Shown here in pieces: positions 63,764 to 64,000 of a stretch of DNA of 64,000 bases. Every line of letters begins with the position of its first letter. Position 1 is the stretch's first letter. The notes beneath the pieces were generated by a model that saw nothing but the letters and a program-made list of their open reading frames with translations, had not been told where the DNA came from and searched no databases. The DNA comes from a virus. Where the stretch lies: positions 1-64,000 of the IMG/VR virus record IMGVR_UViG_3300022699_000302, one strand, 5' to 3'. A program made the translations under genes and the position numbers.

Positions 63764-64000
63764 TTAGTTTAGTGAAGAGGAATCGAACGGATCGGCGTTG
63801 AAGTGCTCTACCTCGATTGGTGAAGCGGAATGCATCTCGACGATGTCGATGACGTCCTGATCACGAAACCCGTAATCGATCTTGAGCTTCTCGAAGCAAC
63901 CGCGTACCGTATCCCCCTCTTCTAGCCCTACGGTGAGCATGATCGGGCCAGTAGTTGACTTCTCGAAGTTGATGATCAGAACCCTCTTGAACGCGGAGTC
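63764..64000 (-). CDS. Unknown protein, C-terminal 78 residues (partial)
   Basis: Open from the right edge to TAA at 63764-63766. Beta strands (FKRVLIINFEKS), then an acidic C-terminus ending NADPFDSSSLN. The start is outside the window; unrecognised. Confidence 0.6.
   Translation of the reverse strand, partial: DSAFKRVLIINFEKSTTGPIMLTVGLEEGDTVRGCFEKLKIDYGFRDQDVIDIVEMHSASPIEVEHFNADPFDSSSLN

Overview
The window is a 64 kb internal piece of a tailed double-stranded DNA phage genome, or of a very phage-like prophage. The evidence is a tail-assembly-chaperone pair with a -1 frameshift signal next to a tape-measure-like gene, a baseplate/hub-like operon, fibre-like genes, and a phage-type replication and dTTP-synthesis set. 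Genes are densely packed in blocks that alternate between strands, with short overlaps and strong Shine-Dalgarno (SD) sites. No rRNA, tRNA, integrase, IS element or CRISPR array was seen. Both edges cut genes, so the replicon is larger than the window. The host cannot be fixed from the sequence. Several starts have a TANACT hexamer 6-7 nt upstream and no SD, which suggests leaderless mRNAs of the kind common in Actinobacteria and Deinococcus.

Layout. 1-7.6 kb (minus): replication genes, comprising the exonuclease part of a family A DNA polymerase, a probable ssDNA-binding protein with acidic then basic tails, a DnaG-like primase, a DnaB-like helicase, and a DnaC/IstB-like AAA+ protein without a P-loop. 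7.6-16.7 kb (minus): a ThiF/E1-like adenylating enzyme, a large protein with a papain/transglutaminase-like Cys-His-Asp pattern, and several unknown proteins. One of these is a small, apparently highly expressed protein ending in Gly. This may be a ubiquitin-like conjugation module. 16.7-21.0 kb (plus): tail assembly chaperone G/GT and the tape measure candidate. 21-29.2 kb: small genes on both strands, including a winged-helix protein followed by three 22-bp iteron-like repeats (candidate origin or operator) and a stand-alone DnaA domain IV-like protein. 29.2-32.6 kb (plus): dCTP deaminase, a TSCPD-domain protein, thymidylate kinase and ThyX, together a dCTP-to-dTTP route. 32.6-35.4 kb (minus): unknowns. 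35.5-45.1 kb (mostly plus): baseplate/hub-like, fibre-like and abundant structural genes. 45.4-46.5 kb: two membrane proteins built alike.

46.7-54.0 kb (plus) is the most striking region. Thirteen consecutive or near-consecutive small genes encode very divergent proteins that all end in the same short signature, approximately [RK]xWW(N/K)xxxFxEL. Most also share a strand-turn-strand core. I know of no described family with this tandem arrangement. 54-61 kb (plus): coiled-coil, zinc-binding and four glycine-zipper proteins, then an endonuclease III-like DNA glycosylase. 61-64 kb (minus): small accessory genes.

Regulation. Two repeated elements stand out. A GGCCTAAGA 9-mer occurs nine times (one copy with a G at the last base), always 26-50 nt upstream of a start and in the sense direction; it is a probable phage promoter or leader element. 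A hairpin with a TTGGYTGC-type stem and RTCGGAT loop lies upstream of seven starts. Many operons end in clear intrinsic terminators.
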